DNA of 64,000 nucleotides from Coptis chinensis (GCA_015680905.1 CM027382.1:2170001-2234000), one strand, 5' to 3'; positions 36,651-48,283 are shown, numbered from the stretch's first letter. Made by a program: numbers and translations. The notes: generated by a model not told the origin, from the letters alone.

Positions 36651-37376
36651 GTGAGACATTTTGTAAAGCCTTTTCAACACACAAAATATTTAATAGATCC
36701 CTGGCGTATGCTCGGGTCCAAAATCTAGTAACAATCTAAAACAAAATAAATTAAAAAAACTACAAGTCTGACTGGTGGAGTGCTAGCTGGCCTAAGAGTT
36801 TTCTTTGGTGGTTTTTTACTTTTTACGGTTTTGATTATTTTTCCACGGTGAAGCGAAACACTTTCAATATATAGATTCGTGGGTTTTTATTTTTTGGGCT
36901 TTTTTGTGGACTTAAATTTTTAAAAAAAAAACAAACAAAACCTGTAAACCTATTAATCGGCATTTTTTTTATACCGATTAATCGCCGATTAAAGAGAAGA
37001 AATCGCCCGTTTTATGGCACCCGTTCAGACCTCTAAATTTTTTCTTAATCAGCTTATACTCCGGTTAAGTTACGATTAATAGGCGCTTAAACTGCACAGT
37101 ACAGAGACAATTAGGGAAATAGCATAACAATATAACATAGATGACCAGATGCAAAGTCACACTTCAATACGGAATTGTACAGTGGATCTGGTATATTGGC
37201 ACATGTCTTAAACGGATATATTAAAGACAATGTTTTATAAAACGAACTGGTAATGTAAATCTCGAACCGGGAATAGTCAGCTATGCTAATATTATACGTT
37301 TATTTCACTTCAAATAAGGTTTATGGTCTGCACACGCATATATTTTGTGTGGAAATTGTACGTTCCTTGAAGCAGC

Positions 37377-37413
37377 CACGTGAAGACGGATTTTATAATT
37401 TTATCTATATAAA
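37377..37413 (+). promoter_or_regulatory. G-box and TATA box of gene copy 3
   Basis: The G-box CACGTG is intact at 37377-37382 and TATATAAA lies at 37406-37413. The end of the large hAT-like element is only about 280 bp upstream. Confidence 0.7.
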
Positions 37414-37491
37414 CCTGCTCCTTTACTCTCTTCATGTCATCTCTTTCTTCTCTTGTTACGACAACTAGTCATTGGTATTAACTAGCTGATT

Positions 37492-38814
37492 ATGGCTTCC
37501 GAAAAAGTATCTGAAGTGGTGGTAGAGGGATATGATAAGTACCGATCATATATATGGGGAGAGGGAGAAAAGAACACCGTTTGGAGGTTCGGTGCACCTC
37601 CAACCTATGATATTGTAAACAAGCTCTTTGAAGAAGGCAGGACCCAGGTAATTTGCTCAACAAATGAGTTACTTGACATAACCATGCACGGTTATTTTAT
37701 TTCAATCTAAAGTTGTGAATAATTAGCTAAGCCAGGAGTTAGGTGGGCAACTGTTTTGTTGAGTTTTGAATTGAGCTTCACCATTTCCTTTGTTTGTTCT
37801 AGGAATGGGCAGTGGGAACTCTGGAGGAAAAAGTGCAACGACTGTTGAAGTCATGGGAAATGGAAATATTCCATAAAGTACGACCGCAAGACTTCAAAAC
37901 CCTGAATCCTGAAACGTTCACATCCAGCATTAATGGTACATATCTTGCAAATCCTCGTGTGTGTACAATTTTTAGTTCTTGTTAAAATTAAGCTAGTATT
38001 GTGGCATTTCTAAATAAAGTCCACTGGCACGGTTCTAGCCCAAGGTAGTTAAGGACTTGAGGAATGTCAGTGAGCATGTCTGATGCCGCTGATGATGGCA
38101 TTCGTGCCTAGTTGTACTCAAAATATGTAACTAGTGAAAGATAAAAAGAAAGTGATGTGCTCTTTATAAATTTTACGATGTAATATGTCGGTGATTTTGT
38201 GTAGGGAGGCCGGCTGCCAAGCTTGAAAATGTACTAGGTATTGGAGGGTACAATGCATTCTTGCAAACTACTCTGCCAGTGAATCTACGTGCATATGATC
38301 CAAGCCAAGAAACATCTGAATCATCTCAACTTGTATTCAGAGGCACATTCCCACGTGGATTTGCGATTGAAGTTCTTGAAGTTTATTCAGATGCTCCTGT
38401 AATTGTCTACAAATTTCGACACTGGGCTTACATGGAAGGTCCTTTCAAAGGTCATGCTCCCACTGGAGAGCTGGTAGAATTTTATGGAACTGCCATCTTC
38501 ACGGTAACGCTATTTCCTTATCTTCTCTTTCAAGTCCTTATTATATCTCATCCTACTCATTTACAAATAAATATTCGACTCTTTATGTTCTGTAGTTTGA
38601 ACACTAATATAACATTTTGAAGTGTACATATTCTTACTTTTAATTCTTTGGAATTCCTTGGCAGCTTGATGAATCCATGAAACTTGAGAAGGTTGAGATA
38701 TTTTATGATCCAAATGTCTTACTTGGGCAACTTCTGAAGGGTCCTCTTCTTGATGTTGGGGAGGCATCCATAACTAGTACAACTACTTCTGGTTGCCCCT
38801 TCTTAAGGTCCTAG
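37492..38814 (+). CDS. Pathogen-related protein (NTF2/SnoaL-like), copy 3
   Basis: Exons 37492-37647, 37803-37935, 38205-38503 and 38665-38814 give an intact 245-aa protein. The only length change against copy 2 is 2 bp in intron 2. It differs from copy 2 at residues 4 (E instead of A) and 213 (N instead of S), and carries R98, N105, P146, V162, E207 and I232 like copy 2. All family blocks are present, including GEGEKNTVWRFGAPPTYD and YKFRHWAYMEGPFKGHAPTG. Unlike copies 1 and 2 it has no copia LTR downstream; homology ends at about 39149, at the exact LTR insertion point. It is likely functional, with the same family role as copy 1. Confidence 0.9.
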
Positions 38815-39150
38815 ATTCGGGATATGCCCATTCTGGCCCTGGTCATGTGTACTTGTCGTCCTCAAGTGGCCTGGAGAGAATTTGTAAGGCTGATGTTTTC
38901 GCCTATCAGAATAAATGTACTTTTTTCTCTCTTATTATTATTATTTTTTCATGTACATGTCTCTGTTTAAGTTGTAATTTGCTCTGTTTCTATTGTTTTC
39001 TTGTGTCAATTCTTTTTGTGCACAAATGATACAGATAGAATCAGTGTTACTGTATTAACAATAAGAAACATAAATGCCAAAGTGCTCTGCGTTCCCCATG
39101 TTTGATTTCACGTTAAGCAGTTTTCGTATATTATCTTGAGAACGTTCTAC

Positions 39151-39834
39151 TTGATTCTCAAATGGGCTGGGCCGGGCCAGCCCGGCCCTCAAATAATGAA
39201 GTCCTCATGTTTTGAGGGCCGGGCCAGCCCTATCCTCATTTACTTCGAGGGCTGGGTCAGGTCGGGCCAATGCTTAAATCTCGGTTTTTTACCCCTCAAC
39301 CCTCCTCGAGAGGGCTTGAAGGGCAGGCTTGAGAGGCCAAACGTGAGGGGCGGATACTATGTTATATATTTGATTTACAAAATAAATTTAGAAACATTAG
39401 TTAAAAATGATAAAATCGAATGCACTTCACAATTAAACCTTCAAACTACTAAAAAAACTTGTTAAAGTTGTATTAGTAAATTAAGATCAATTAAATTCAT
39501 TTCATAAAATATTATAATGAAATTATAAGGTTGGCAAACTTAATAGATAAACGTTTTTTTAAGTGATTTTTAATATATTAATGTTAAAATGAAATATATT
39601 ATAAAAATTTTTATTAAAATATATGTAATAAATGTTGAGGGCCTAATGAGGGCCGGGCTTAAGGGAGGGCTTAAGTTTCGAAGTCTAAGCCCTTACCCTC
39701 TCCTCAAAGGCTTGAGGGACGGGCCGGTCGCCCAAATCACCTAATGTGTGAGGGCCTCATTTTGAGGGCTTTTTCTGCCCATGGGCCGGGTCGGGGCGGG
39801 CGGGCTAAGGGTTTGAGGGCCATTTTTACACCGA
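39151..39834. mobile_element. Degraded hAT-like element related to 1737-2420
   Basis: The GC-rich ends ('caaatgggctgggccgggcc' left, 'gggtttgagggccattttta' right) and AT-rich core align with the element at 1737-2420, including 'taaaaatgataaaat' and 'ataaatgttgag'. I find no target duplication, so an end may be lost or recombined. Confidence 0.65.
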
Positions 39835-39964
39835 TGACCATGCATGCTTTTCATTGTTGTAATATGTTGGAATATGTTGGAAGAAGCTTCACTACTCACT
39901 AGTTTGTGCAAAAATACTTGATACATTTTTTGAATAAGATTTGGGGTCAAGGCAGACTCCTTAG

Positions 39965-40718
39965 TGTTGGGGATTATACTAATACCAATCGATTCCCCCA
40001 CTACACAGATAACTTGTATATGGACACACTTCAACTCCAGACAAATTCTAAATATCACAAACTACCTATACTAACATGCCCAACTCGCTAAACAACTATC
40101 AACAACAAATAATAATGTAAAGCAGTAAAAGCAAACCACAACACAAAGATTTACCGTGGTTCGGCCAATGATGCCTACTTCCACAAGAACCAGTTCTTAA
40201 TAAAGTGGGAAGGAAGATTACAATATCTCCTTTCAGTCTCTCACCTTACTAGATCACTCTTATCTCTTTACAGGGTTGTATCTCTGTAAAAGTTATCTCT
40301 CAATCTTGATAGCTTTCAAGATTGGGTTTCTTTCTCTTTGTTTTAGTCTGGAACTCTGGATTACAATCCTTCTGACTTGGTTGGTTAGGTTTTCCAAAAC
40401 CTTGATTTTGGTTTTATCTCCAAAAAACCAAATTTCGTGGTTATTGTAGCGAAGCCCACGAAAATTAGACTGGCGCTGGTGCGCGCTGGAGCGCTGGTCG
40501 CCAAAACACCGGAGATCGGCGCTGGTCGCTTCAAAAACATCGGAGTCACGAGCGCAGGTGCGCTCTCTCGAGTGCGCGGTCGCTCGAACAACGGATTGAT
40601 TCAAAGGCACGAAGCGGAGCGCGCCTCCCATCAAGCGCCAGCTCGACATATCAACGCCGAATCAGCTCCGTTTCTCTCCAACTCTGTTTCTCTCCTCATG
40701 TGAGGGATAACTCCAACA
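39965..40718 (-). mobile_element. Copia element, 3' LTR
   Basis: TGTTGGGGATTATA to ATAACTCCAACA, about 754 bp. It pairs with 44949-45689. It has a GC-rich variable block near 40465-40630 that differs from the other LTR by indels. Confidence 0.9.
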
Positions 40719-40732
40719 ATCTCCCCCTCCCA
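40719..40732 (-). other. Copia polypurine tract
   Basis: On the minus strand GGGAGGGGGAGAT lies directly before the 3' LTR start TGTTGG. It primes plus-strand DNA synthesis in LTR elements. Confidence 0.8.
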
Positions 40733-41011
40733 AACAATGAGGGGGATACCTCCATGCAATTTCCAAATCGGGAGGAGTTCCGCTACCATTCGGCGTAGCA
40801 CAACAAATATCAAACTTACCTTTCGGTAAGACTTTGGTCATCATATCCGACCCGTTTTTGTCGGTATGGATCTTCTCGATACACAAATACTTGTCTTCGA
40901 AAGTACTTCTAAATCAATGATAACGCGCGTGTATGTGCTTGGATCTAGAATGAAAACTTCGGATTCTTGCTCAAGTGGATGCCTATTTCGTCACATAGAA
41001 CTACAAATTGT

Positions 41012-41452
41012 TTACGCTTTTAGCCCTAGTTCGTCGAAGAACCTCTTCATCCATATCATCTCTTTGCAACACTCAGTGGCTGCAATATACTCGGCTTCTG
41101 TAGTGGAGAGGGCAATACACTTTTGCAACTTAGATTGCCAAGAAACTACTCCCCGCAAAAGTAACCGGATAACCGGGAGGTGGACTTCATCGAAGTCAAC
41201 ATCACCGCCATATGCATCGGTGTAGCCTTCAAGTAAGGGCTTACTTCCACCAAAGCACAAACACGATTTGGAAGTGCCCTTGAGATATCTCAATATCCAC
41301 TTAACACCTTCCCAATGTTCTTTACCCGGATTTTGAAATCGCTTACAACCCCAACGCGAAATCAATATCGGTCTAGTACATACCATGGCATACATCAAAC
41401 GCCGCCTGCGGATGCATAAGGAATCTTTTCCATCGACTCTGCTCATGCTCAC
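41012..41452 (-). pseudogene. Copia RNase H region
   Basis: A minus-strand open stretch carries the copia C-terminal pol motifs: HWEGVKWILRYLKGT, then CIALSTTEAEYIAATECCKE and MIWMKRF. The frame is interrupted just before and after. Confidence 0.85.
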
Positions 41453-41660
41453 CCTTTGGACACATCTCTTTGGTCATGTGGAACTGGCCACCGCGATTAA
41501 CCGCGGGGTTTCGCTTTTGATCCATGTTGAATCTCTTCAACACCTTCTCAATGTAGCTTTCTTGAAAGCCACAACTTCCCACTCTTTTTTCACGAAAGTG
41601 ATCCGCGATCCCAAGTATCCGCTTTTGCTTGACCCAAATCCTTCATCTCAAAGGACTTAC

Positions 41661-42266
41661 TCAAGTCTTTTTCTTCAGCTTGGATATCTTGTTGATGTTT
41701 AGGCCAACTATCAACATATCATCCGCATACAACAATAGCACTATGAAATCCCCATCTGGAAATCTCTGAACAAACGCACAATAATCGAAAGCAGACTTCT
41801 TGTATCCTTGCTTCGCCATAAAGGAGTCAAACTTTATGTACCATCGTCTCGGTGCTTGCTTCAACCCATACAAGCTCTTTATCGGCTTGCATACTAGGTG
41901 CTCCTTTTGCCTTTGACCTCAACCCTGCGGGTTTGGTCCATGTAGACATCTTCTTCAAGGTCTCCATGAAGAAAAGTCGTCTTAACATCTAGTCGCTTTC
42001 AACCTCTAGGTTCATACTTGCGGCCATACCCAATACCACCTGGGATAGAAGTCATCTTCACTACTGAGAGAGAAAATATCATCAAAGTCAATCCCTTTCC
42101 TTTGACCGAATCCTTTCACAACAAAGGCGAGCTTTGTGCCTTGGGTGAGGATTGTTCTCCTCATGCTTGACTTTGTATATCCACTTATTCTTGAGAACTT
42201 TTCTACCTGTGGTTTCTCAACTAACTTCATAAGTGTGATTTTTATGCAAAGAATCCATCTCGTCAT
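41661..42266 (-). pseudogene. Copia reverse transcriptase region
   Basis: Minus-strand pieces include MYGLKQAPRRWYIKF and the catalytic YADD box (LLLYADDMLIVG) at about 41700-41870. Further upstream lie LAFVVKGFGQRKGIDFDDIF and other fragments to 42266, in different frames. Several frameshifts separate them. Confidence 0.85.
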
Positions 42267-43035
42267 GCATGGCCTTCAACCACTTTTCTTTATGCGTACC
42301 TTCAAGTGCCTCTTGATAGTACATAGGTTCTCCACCATCCGATAGTAGTACGCGCATACATATGTGGTGGATACACGGTTGAAGCTAGTCTCCCTCTGTC
42401 GGACCTCCTTTCCCCATCGCGCTGAGTGCACCAAGAGGATGCACTTACGCTTTGCTCGGTGGTGGTTCATGCATCTCATCCGCATCTTCTATACCAATAG
42501 GTTCTATCCCATCATGAGCAATAGGATCCTCATCATGAGCTTCAAACTCATGGTTCTCTGCATTCTCGATGCCTTATACGCGACGTTTCATAGTAGGAAC
42601 TTCTGGTTCTGAATCAACAAGATCATTGGTGAAAGCCTGTAGCTTCTCACCTTCCTCAAAGTCTGCTATGGTTTGGTCTTCTAAGAACACAACATCTCGA
42701 CTTCGGATTACCTTATTGTTAATCGGATCATAGAGTTTGTAACCAAACTTTTCATCTCCATAACCCAGAAAAATGCACTACTTGGCTTTGTCATCAAACT
42801 TGGATCTCTCATCCTTCGGAATATGCACAAATGCCCTGCACCCAAATACCCTCAAGTATCCATAATCAACATCTCTGCCTAACCATACTCTCTCTGGATA
42901 ATCACTATTCAGAGGCTTTGCCGGCGACAGGTTGATCACATGCACGCGGTACCAGCGCGATTGCTTCTACCCGGTAGCTTCTAGGCGAAGCTTAGAGTGA
43001 GATAGCATGTATCTCATCCTCTACAATGGTACGGT

Positions 43036-43440
43036 TCATTCTCTCGCTATTCCATTCTCATTTGTGGTGTCTTGGGAACGCGTTACGCTCATGGCCGAAT
43101 CCCATGACTCGCAATACTCTTCAAATGGCCCAATGTACTCACCCCCATTATCCGGCGAATACACTTCAACAACTTCCCGGTCTCTCTTTCCACCATCTTT
43201 GTGGAATTTCTCAAACACGCCAAGTACTTCATCCTTGGTCTTCGGACTATAGGCCCATATCTTTCTTGACGATCATCAATGAATGTCAAGAAGTACGGCT
43301 CCCCGGTGGGACTTTACTCTCATGGGACCCACATAAGTCGTATTGCACTAGTTCAAGGACGATGTCCTTTCGTGAGGCGGGAATCTTTGGAAAGACACCA
43401 TGTGTTGCTTTCCTACCAAAACGGTGAGTACATGTATTTA
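43036..43440 (-). pseudogene. Copia integrase region
   Basis: Minus-strand fragments show the integrase core context, including YSPDNGGEYIGPFEEYC around 43120-43160. They are split between at least two frames. Confidence 0.75.
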
Positions 43441-43840
43441 AATATGTACCTTTAATGTATGCGCGGCCTTTTGCTTAGCAAGAACTTCCATCCCTTTTAT
43501 GCCCATGTGACCACGGTCTCTTGTGCCACGGTTCGGATGAAGCTTCTTCTTCACACGATTCGTTAAACGCTTTACACAAACTAAACCGTGTTTTGTAAAG
43601 AGAGCAAGTTTTCTTTCCTCGCCGCTACAATGGAACCTCTCGCTTTCGGTTCCATACCCGTTACCAAAGCGAGTTTACAAAGTCATCGTCATCTAATTTC
43701 CGGCCCGAAATTAAAGGCTTAGTCGAATGTCGGGGGACATGTCTTACATCCTTGAGTGTCAAGGTGTAGGCGACATTAGTTTCTATATGAACATCTCCAA
43801 TGCCTATAATCTTTGAGACGCCATGCATCGTTACCCATCC

Positions 43841-44900
43841 TTACTTCACCATATTCACCACGGTAGGTAGTGAAGAATCCCCGTCGGCGATTGTGACGTG
43901 ATAGGATGCTCCCGTATCTATCACCCACTCAGTATCGACATGTGGTACTAAACAAAGACACATCACAATCGACCACAATTCCACTGGGTCGCCGACTAGT
44001 GCGGTAGTATCTCTGCGTGTTTCCGTTCCTCGCACCATGTCTTCATGTACACGGTTATTCTTCTCATCCCTCTTGATTGTCTGCACTCATATCCGGAAGT
44101 GGCCTTTGGTGGCACAATAGTAACATTGCCTCTGCGCCTTAGGAGTTATAGCTCACCCCTAGATTTACTTCATCACATCACCTCTAGAGCGAGATGGTTT
44201 TCTGTTTCGACCTCTCCCCGTTTCTCTGTGAAAAGGATCTCTCGAGTGAGAGGAGAGCGCTTCTTGCACTCCTTCTAGTCTCCTCATTCAACAAAGACGT
44301 GGTAGCCATCTCCATGGTAACAATTCCATCCTTGGCTGCTTCATGTAGAGAAACTGCTAATGTCTCCCAACTTTCGGGTAGAGAGCCTAATAGAAACAGA
44401 ACCTCAACTTCGTCTCCCAAATTGATCTTCATCAAATGCATCTAATTGATGATATTCTGTACTTCATTAAGATGCTCAGACATTGAAGAACTTTCTTGGT
44501 ACTTCGTGTCTACAAACTTCTTAACGACTAGCACTTTGTTTCCACCCGACTTTCTCTCATAAAGGTCTTCGAGTTTCTTCCACAGACTGAAGGCTGTAGT
44601 TTCTTGGGACACATGGTGAAAGACACTGTCGTCAATCCACTGTCGAATGTATCCAATCGCTTTTCTGTCAAGCCTTTTCCACTTTCGACCTCATCGATCT
44701 TTTTCTCGGTTTTACTCCCTCATTCTCAATGGGAAGTGCCAAGTCCTTGCAGTATAGCAAGTCTTCCATCTTGGCTTTCCAGATGGTGTAGTTCTTCCTA
44801 TTCAAACTCATCATGCGAGTGTTCACGGAATGGTCCATCTCTACAAGTTATTTAACCTCAAATTTTCTCTCAGGAATTTCGTCAAACACCTTCTGACCAA
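43841..44900 (-). pseudogene. Copia gag and protease region
   Basis: On the minus strand, the gag part includes LLGSLPESWETLAVSL and TMEMATTSLLNEE (44184-44441). A zinc knuckle CYYCATKGHFR lies near 44090-44115, with its last Cys separated by a stop. The protease active site WVIDTGASYHVT is at about 43890-43930. Frameshifts separate the parts. Confidence 0.8.
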
Positions 44901-44933
44901 GATTCAGATAACACCCTAGGCTATTCTAACCAA

Positions 44934-44946
44934 GGCTCTGATACCA
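44934..44946 (-). other. Copia primer-binding site (tRNA-iMet)
   Basis: The minus strand reads TGGTATCAGAGCC two bases inside the 5' LTR. This is the complement of the initiator methionine tRNA 3' end that is typical of plant copia elements. Confidence 0.9.
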
Positions 44947-44948
44947 CT

Positions 44949-45689
44949 TGTTGGGGATTATATCAATACCAATCGATTCCCCCACTACACAGATAACTTG
45001 TATATAGACACACTTCAACTCCAGACAAATTCTAAATATCACAAACTACCTATACTAACATGCCCAACTCGTTAAACAACTATTAACAACAAATAATAAT
45101 GTAAAGCAGTAAAAACAAACCACAATACAAAGATTTACCGTGGTTTGGCCAATGATGCCTACTTCCACAAGAGCCAGTTCTTAATAAAGTGGGAAGGAAG
45201 ATTACAATCTCTCCTTTCAGTCTCTCACCTTACTAGAACACTCTTACCTCTTTACAGGGTTGTATCTCTGTAAATGTTATCTCTCAATCTTGATAGCTTT
45301 CAAGATTGGGTTTCTTTCTCTTTGTTTTAGTCTGGATTACAATCCTTCTGACTTGGTTGGTTAGGTTTTCCAAAATCTTGATTTTGGTTTTATCTCCAAA
45401 AAACCAAATTTCGCGGTTACTGTAGCGAAGCCCACGAAAATTAGACTTGGTGGTGCTTTCTGAAAGCACGGGTCGGCGCCAAAACACTGGAGAGCGCTGG
45501 TGCCTTTGCGGAGCGGGTCGTGCCCAAACACTGGAGTCACGAAACGCAGTCGCGCTCGAACACCGGGTGATTCAAAGGCACGGCGCCAGGTCGCCTCCTC
45601 GAGCGCCAGCGCCTCGACATATCAACGCCGAATCAGCTCCGTTTCTCTCCAGCTCTGTTTCTCTCTTCATGTGAGGGATAACTCCAACA
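44949..45689 (-). mobile_element. Copia element, 5' LTR
   Basis: TGTTGGGGATTATA to ATAACTCCAACA, about 741 bp, next to the primer-binding site. It is mostly identical to the LTR at 39965, apart from the GC-rich block near 45450-45600. Confidence 0.9.
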
Positions 45690-46147
45690 CTTACCTACCT
45701 GTCTCGTTAAAACTATAACAGATTAACACCTAATTCAGTCAGTATTCTTGCCAAAATCCCCCTGGCTCCCTAAGTATTCTTGAAACAAATTTTCGAAGAT
45801 AGACTATAACAGATATATTCCATTCACATTTTACAAACTTGTTTTCCGTTCCCTTTCTTTGCTTTTTCTGTGTTTTCTTCTTTTGATAAATGATTGGAAA
45901 AGAACCGATTCGTTTATGATTTGTGTGTACAAGAAGTTAGTGTTCTCACAAAATTATACATGTATATCACCACATCGCCAAAAATAGAAATTTAGATGGC
46001 ACAACAGCACAAGTGTACAACAGCATATAATATTTACATACAGAGAAACAAAATCAAAGTCACAAAGGACTGCACTTTTTTTGCATGCGGATTTTGTACA
46101 AGAAACTCTGTTGTTGCGCTTCGGCTGCCTAGATCTTCGATCCTCTA

Positions 46148-48283
46148 TTAGGTGGACTTTAATCTATCCGATCGAAATGTTCTCTGCAAAACCAAAAACA
46201 AAAAGAGTTTGAGAGAGACAGCAACAACAATGGATTGTAACAATCACTACAATAATTTTCATTATTGAAAAATGACTTGAATTTGACTTACTAGAATTGA
46301 ATGAATCTCATCGAGAATAGGCACAAGTACTGAAGTCAAGCTATTCAGTTCCTCTTTTAGTGTGTCATAGTCTCCATCAATGCCCATGAGCAAGCCGATG
46401 AAACTTTTGCTTTCAGGGACCAACTTGAGAGCGACCTACATAGAAGAAAATATGGTACTAAGTAATCACCAAAAATATAAACTACCGAGAGATTCAAAGA
46501 TATATATATATATATATCAGTTTAAAAAGATAAGACATGCGGTTTTCCTTTACTTTGTAAGCAGCAGTTGAAATCCATCCATGCCAAGGCTTCAATGTTA
46601 TCTCATATGACTCCTCTACTGCTTTTCCCATACTTAGGCTAGGATCCTTGACCAGTTTGTCTAACAAAGCTGCTGTGAAATCCATGGACCTACGAGCAAA
46701 CCATAATATATATGTATTTCAGAACGTTAATCAGATATATTCAGATAAACAGAATGAGAATAGACAGAATAATAATTCAATAGTCATAATCACTGGACAT
46801 GGTTTGGGTTGGCATTACTTTACACTTTTTGTTCTCAATGATATAGACTTAAAGAATGGTATCATCACTCTTGTCGGAGTGTTTGTGAAAGTAAAAATGC
46901 TCATGACATTGCAATGGTAATAAAATGCACATCACTTTTATACTATGAACAATACACGTTTGCCTTCAACATCTAAGGGATATCAACAATTTCACTAACT
47001 AAACTTACCTATTGTGATAATTGAACAGTCATAAATTTTTTTCTGTAAATTTTTATTCTAAAGTTTGAACAATTACCTAGTAAGCCAAACCAAGGCTCTG
47101 GTACAGCTAGTGACATGTCTGGAGTTTCCTTCTCGTGCCTCCTTCTTCAGCATCTCTACCAAATTTGAATAAATGGAAGGGTCCGATTCAATGAGCTTTT
47201 CCAACCTCTATCATATCAAACAAGCAATAAATAATTATAGAATTTAGTCATGTTTACGACCCAAGTGATTGACTACGTGCTAAACTATGAAACATGACGT
47301 GTTGTTGGCTTGTGAACAAGATGTACTCATGTACCACTTCTACAAAAGAATCAATTCCGTTCGATCTGTGTCCATGTAAGCAGCTACATAAATCAATCAA
47401 ACTCATTGAATAACGCTAGTGAGTTTCGAACCCTCAACCTTGGGCAAGTGAGGAGTGTACGACCATTTCAGCCAGGTCATGTGCAAATGTTCAATTTGGA
47501 CAATGAAGACAATAGACGATTCTTGAATAATACATAGATGATAGATCCCATCAATAATTTCTCCTTGACATTGACATTTACGTAAACAACCAAAATTTAT
47601 ATAAAATTAAGTAAGAAGGTGTAGTAGTTTCTTCAAATGACGTTGGAATATCGAATATGGCAGTTTTAAGTCAAATCAGATAAAAATTGTCATATGCTTA
47701 CAAGTGGCAAAGCACAAGCGTGAAGTCGGGCGCTGCGGCCAATTCCCTTGCTACACATATTCTAGTTAATTTTGTTTTATTCAAAACATTGAGAAAATAA
47801 ATATACCTGAATATTATGATGTACGTCTTGTCTCAAAACTGCCATTGTTGGGCCAATCTTATCTGTTTAACATGAAGAAAATCTGACCATCAAAACTTTA
47901 GGGAACTAAAGAGTTCATTTCAATTTCAAATGTTCATTTGTATATGTGTAGAGGTGCCGGAGAGGTAAAAGAAAGATCACAAGTCATATTTCCAACTCAA
48001 GAAGCTTGATTAGAGAGTAAAAACGAGCAACTAAAGATGCACATTTCAAATTTCATGACATATATAACTTATATAAGTGCACTTTTAGTGTGCACTTGAG
48101 GTGGAGAGTGTGTGGAGAGAGATAGAGAATGAACTAACCAAGTATATGGATCAGCAAGTTGCAACCATTCAAGAAAGGTTTAGCCATAATACAAGAAGCA
48201 TCAACACTATCACCACTTTGGATTTTGACAATCTTTGAGAGTTCTTCAGTTGCAACACTTATCTCAGACTTGTTATCTTCCAT
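46148..48283 (-). CDS. Glycolipid transfer protein (GLTP) family protein
   Basis: Six exons on the minus strand (48283-48139, 47862-47807, 47207-47077, 46689-46554, 46435-46292, 46183-46148) join to 215 aa with GT-AG introns. This is the usual length of a single-domain GLTP protein. The sphingolipid-headgroup residues of the fold are in place: D61 and N65 (RQDVHHNIQ), R68 in the usual Lys/Arg position, W108 (ALVWLTR) and H147 (KPWHGWI). Family members carry glycosylceramide or ceramide phosphates between membranes from the cytosol; some plant members affect cell death. There is no signal peptide or membrane segment, as expected. The tail RTFRSDRLKST is basic. Which lipid it carries cannot be told from sequence alone. 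Confidence 0.9.

Larger units (their letters stand above)
25302..36728 (+). mobile_element. Helitron B-like element, 11.4 kb (copy 2)
   Basis: It has the same ends as the 9213-18939 copy (TCTACTATCTATATAGTAAA at the left; hairpin and CTAG at 36725-36728). It is longer by an extra unit of about 1.5 kb, an extra 111-bp duplication and a solo LTR in the LINE, and shorter by the hAT insertion found only in copy 1. Confidence 0.6.
24748..37098. mobile_element. Large composite hAT-like element (12.35 kb), complete copy
   Basis: The left end TTGTGCAGTTTAAACGC and the right end GCGCTTAAACTGCACA are inverted repeats. Flanks are GTATAGAG (24740-24747) and GTACAGAG (37099-37106), an 8-bp duplication with one mismatch. 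The matching empty site GTACAGCG lies at 5961-5968, where segment A runs straight into gene copy 1. Subterminal 'attaatcg' motifs occur at both ends. Only about 84 bp at the left and 370 bp at the right belong to it; the rest is two Helitrons and their contents. No transposase is recognised. Confidence 0.65.
39965..45689 (-). mobile_element. Ty1/copia retrotransposon, full structure but decayed
   Basis: It has two related LTRs, a primer-binding site, a polypurine tract and gag-pol domains in copia order (gag, protease, integrase, RT, RNase H) on the minus strand. The flanks are CTTAG (39960-39964) and CTTAC (45690-45694), a 5-bp duplication with one mismatch. Many frameshifts and stops break every domain, so it is not autonomous. 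Confidence 0.9.

Noticed and set aside
40293-40703. Several GC-rich frames of up to 118 codons
   Set aside because: They lie within the copia LTR; the same region in the other LTR has different frames because of indels.
47415-47450. tRNA-like 'gtttcgaaccctcaacctt' motif on the plus strand
   Set aside because: It resembles a B-box core, but no acceptor stem or A-box could be folded around it by eye; it lies in an intron of the GLTP gene and may be a decayed SINE.
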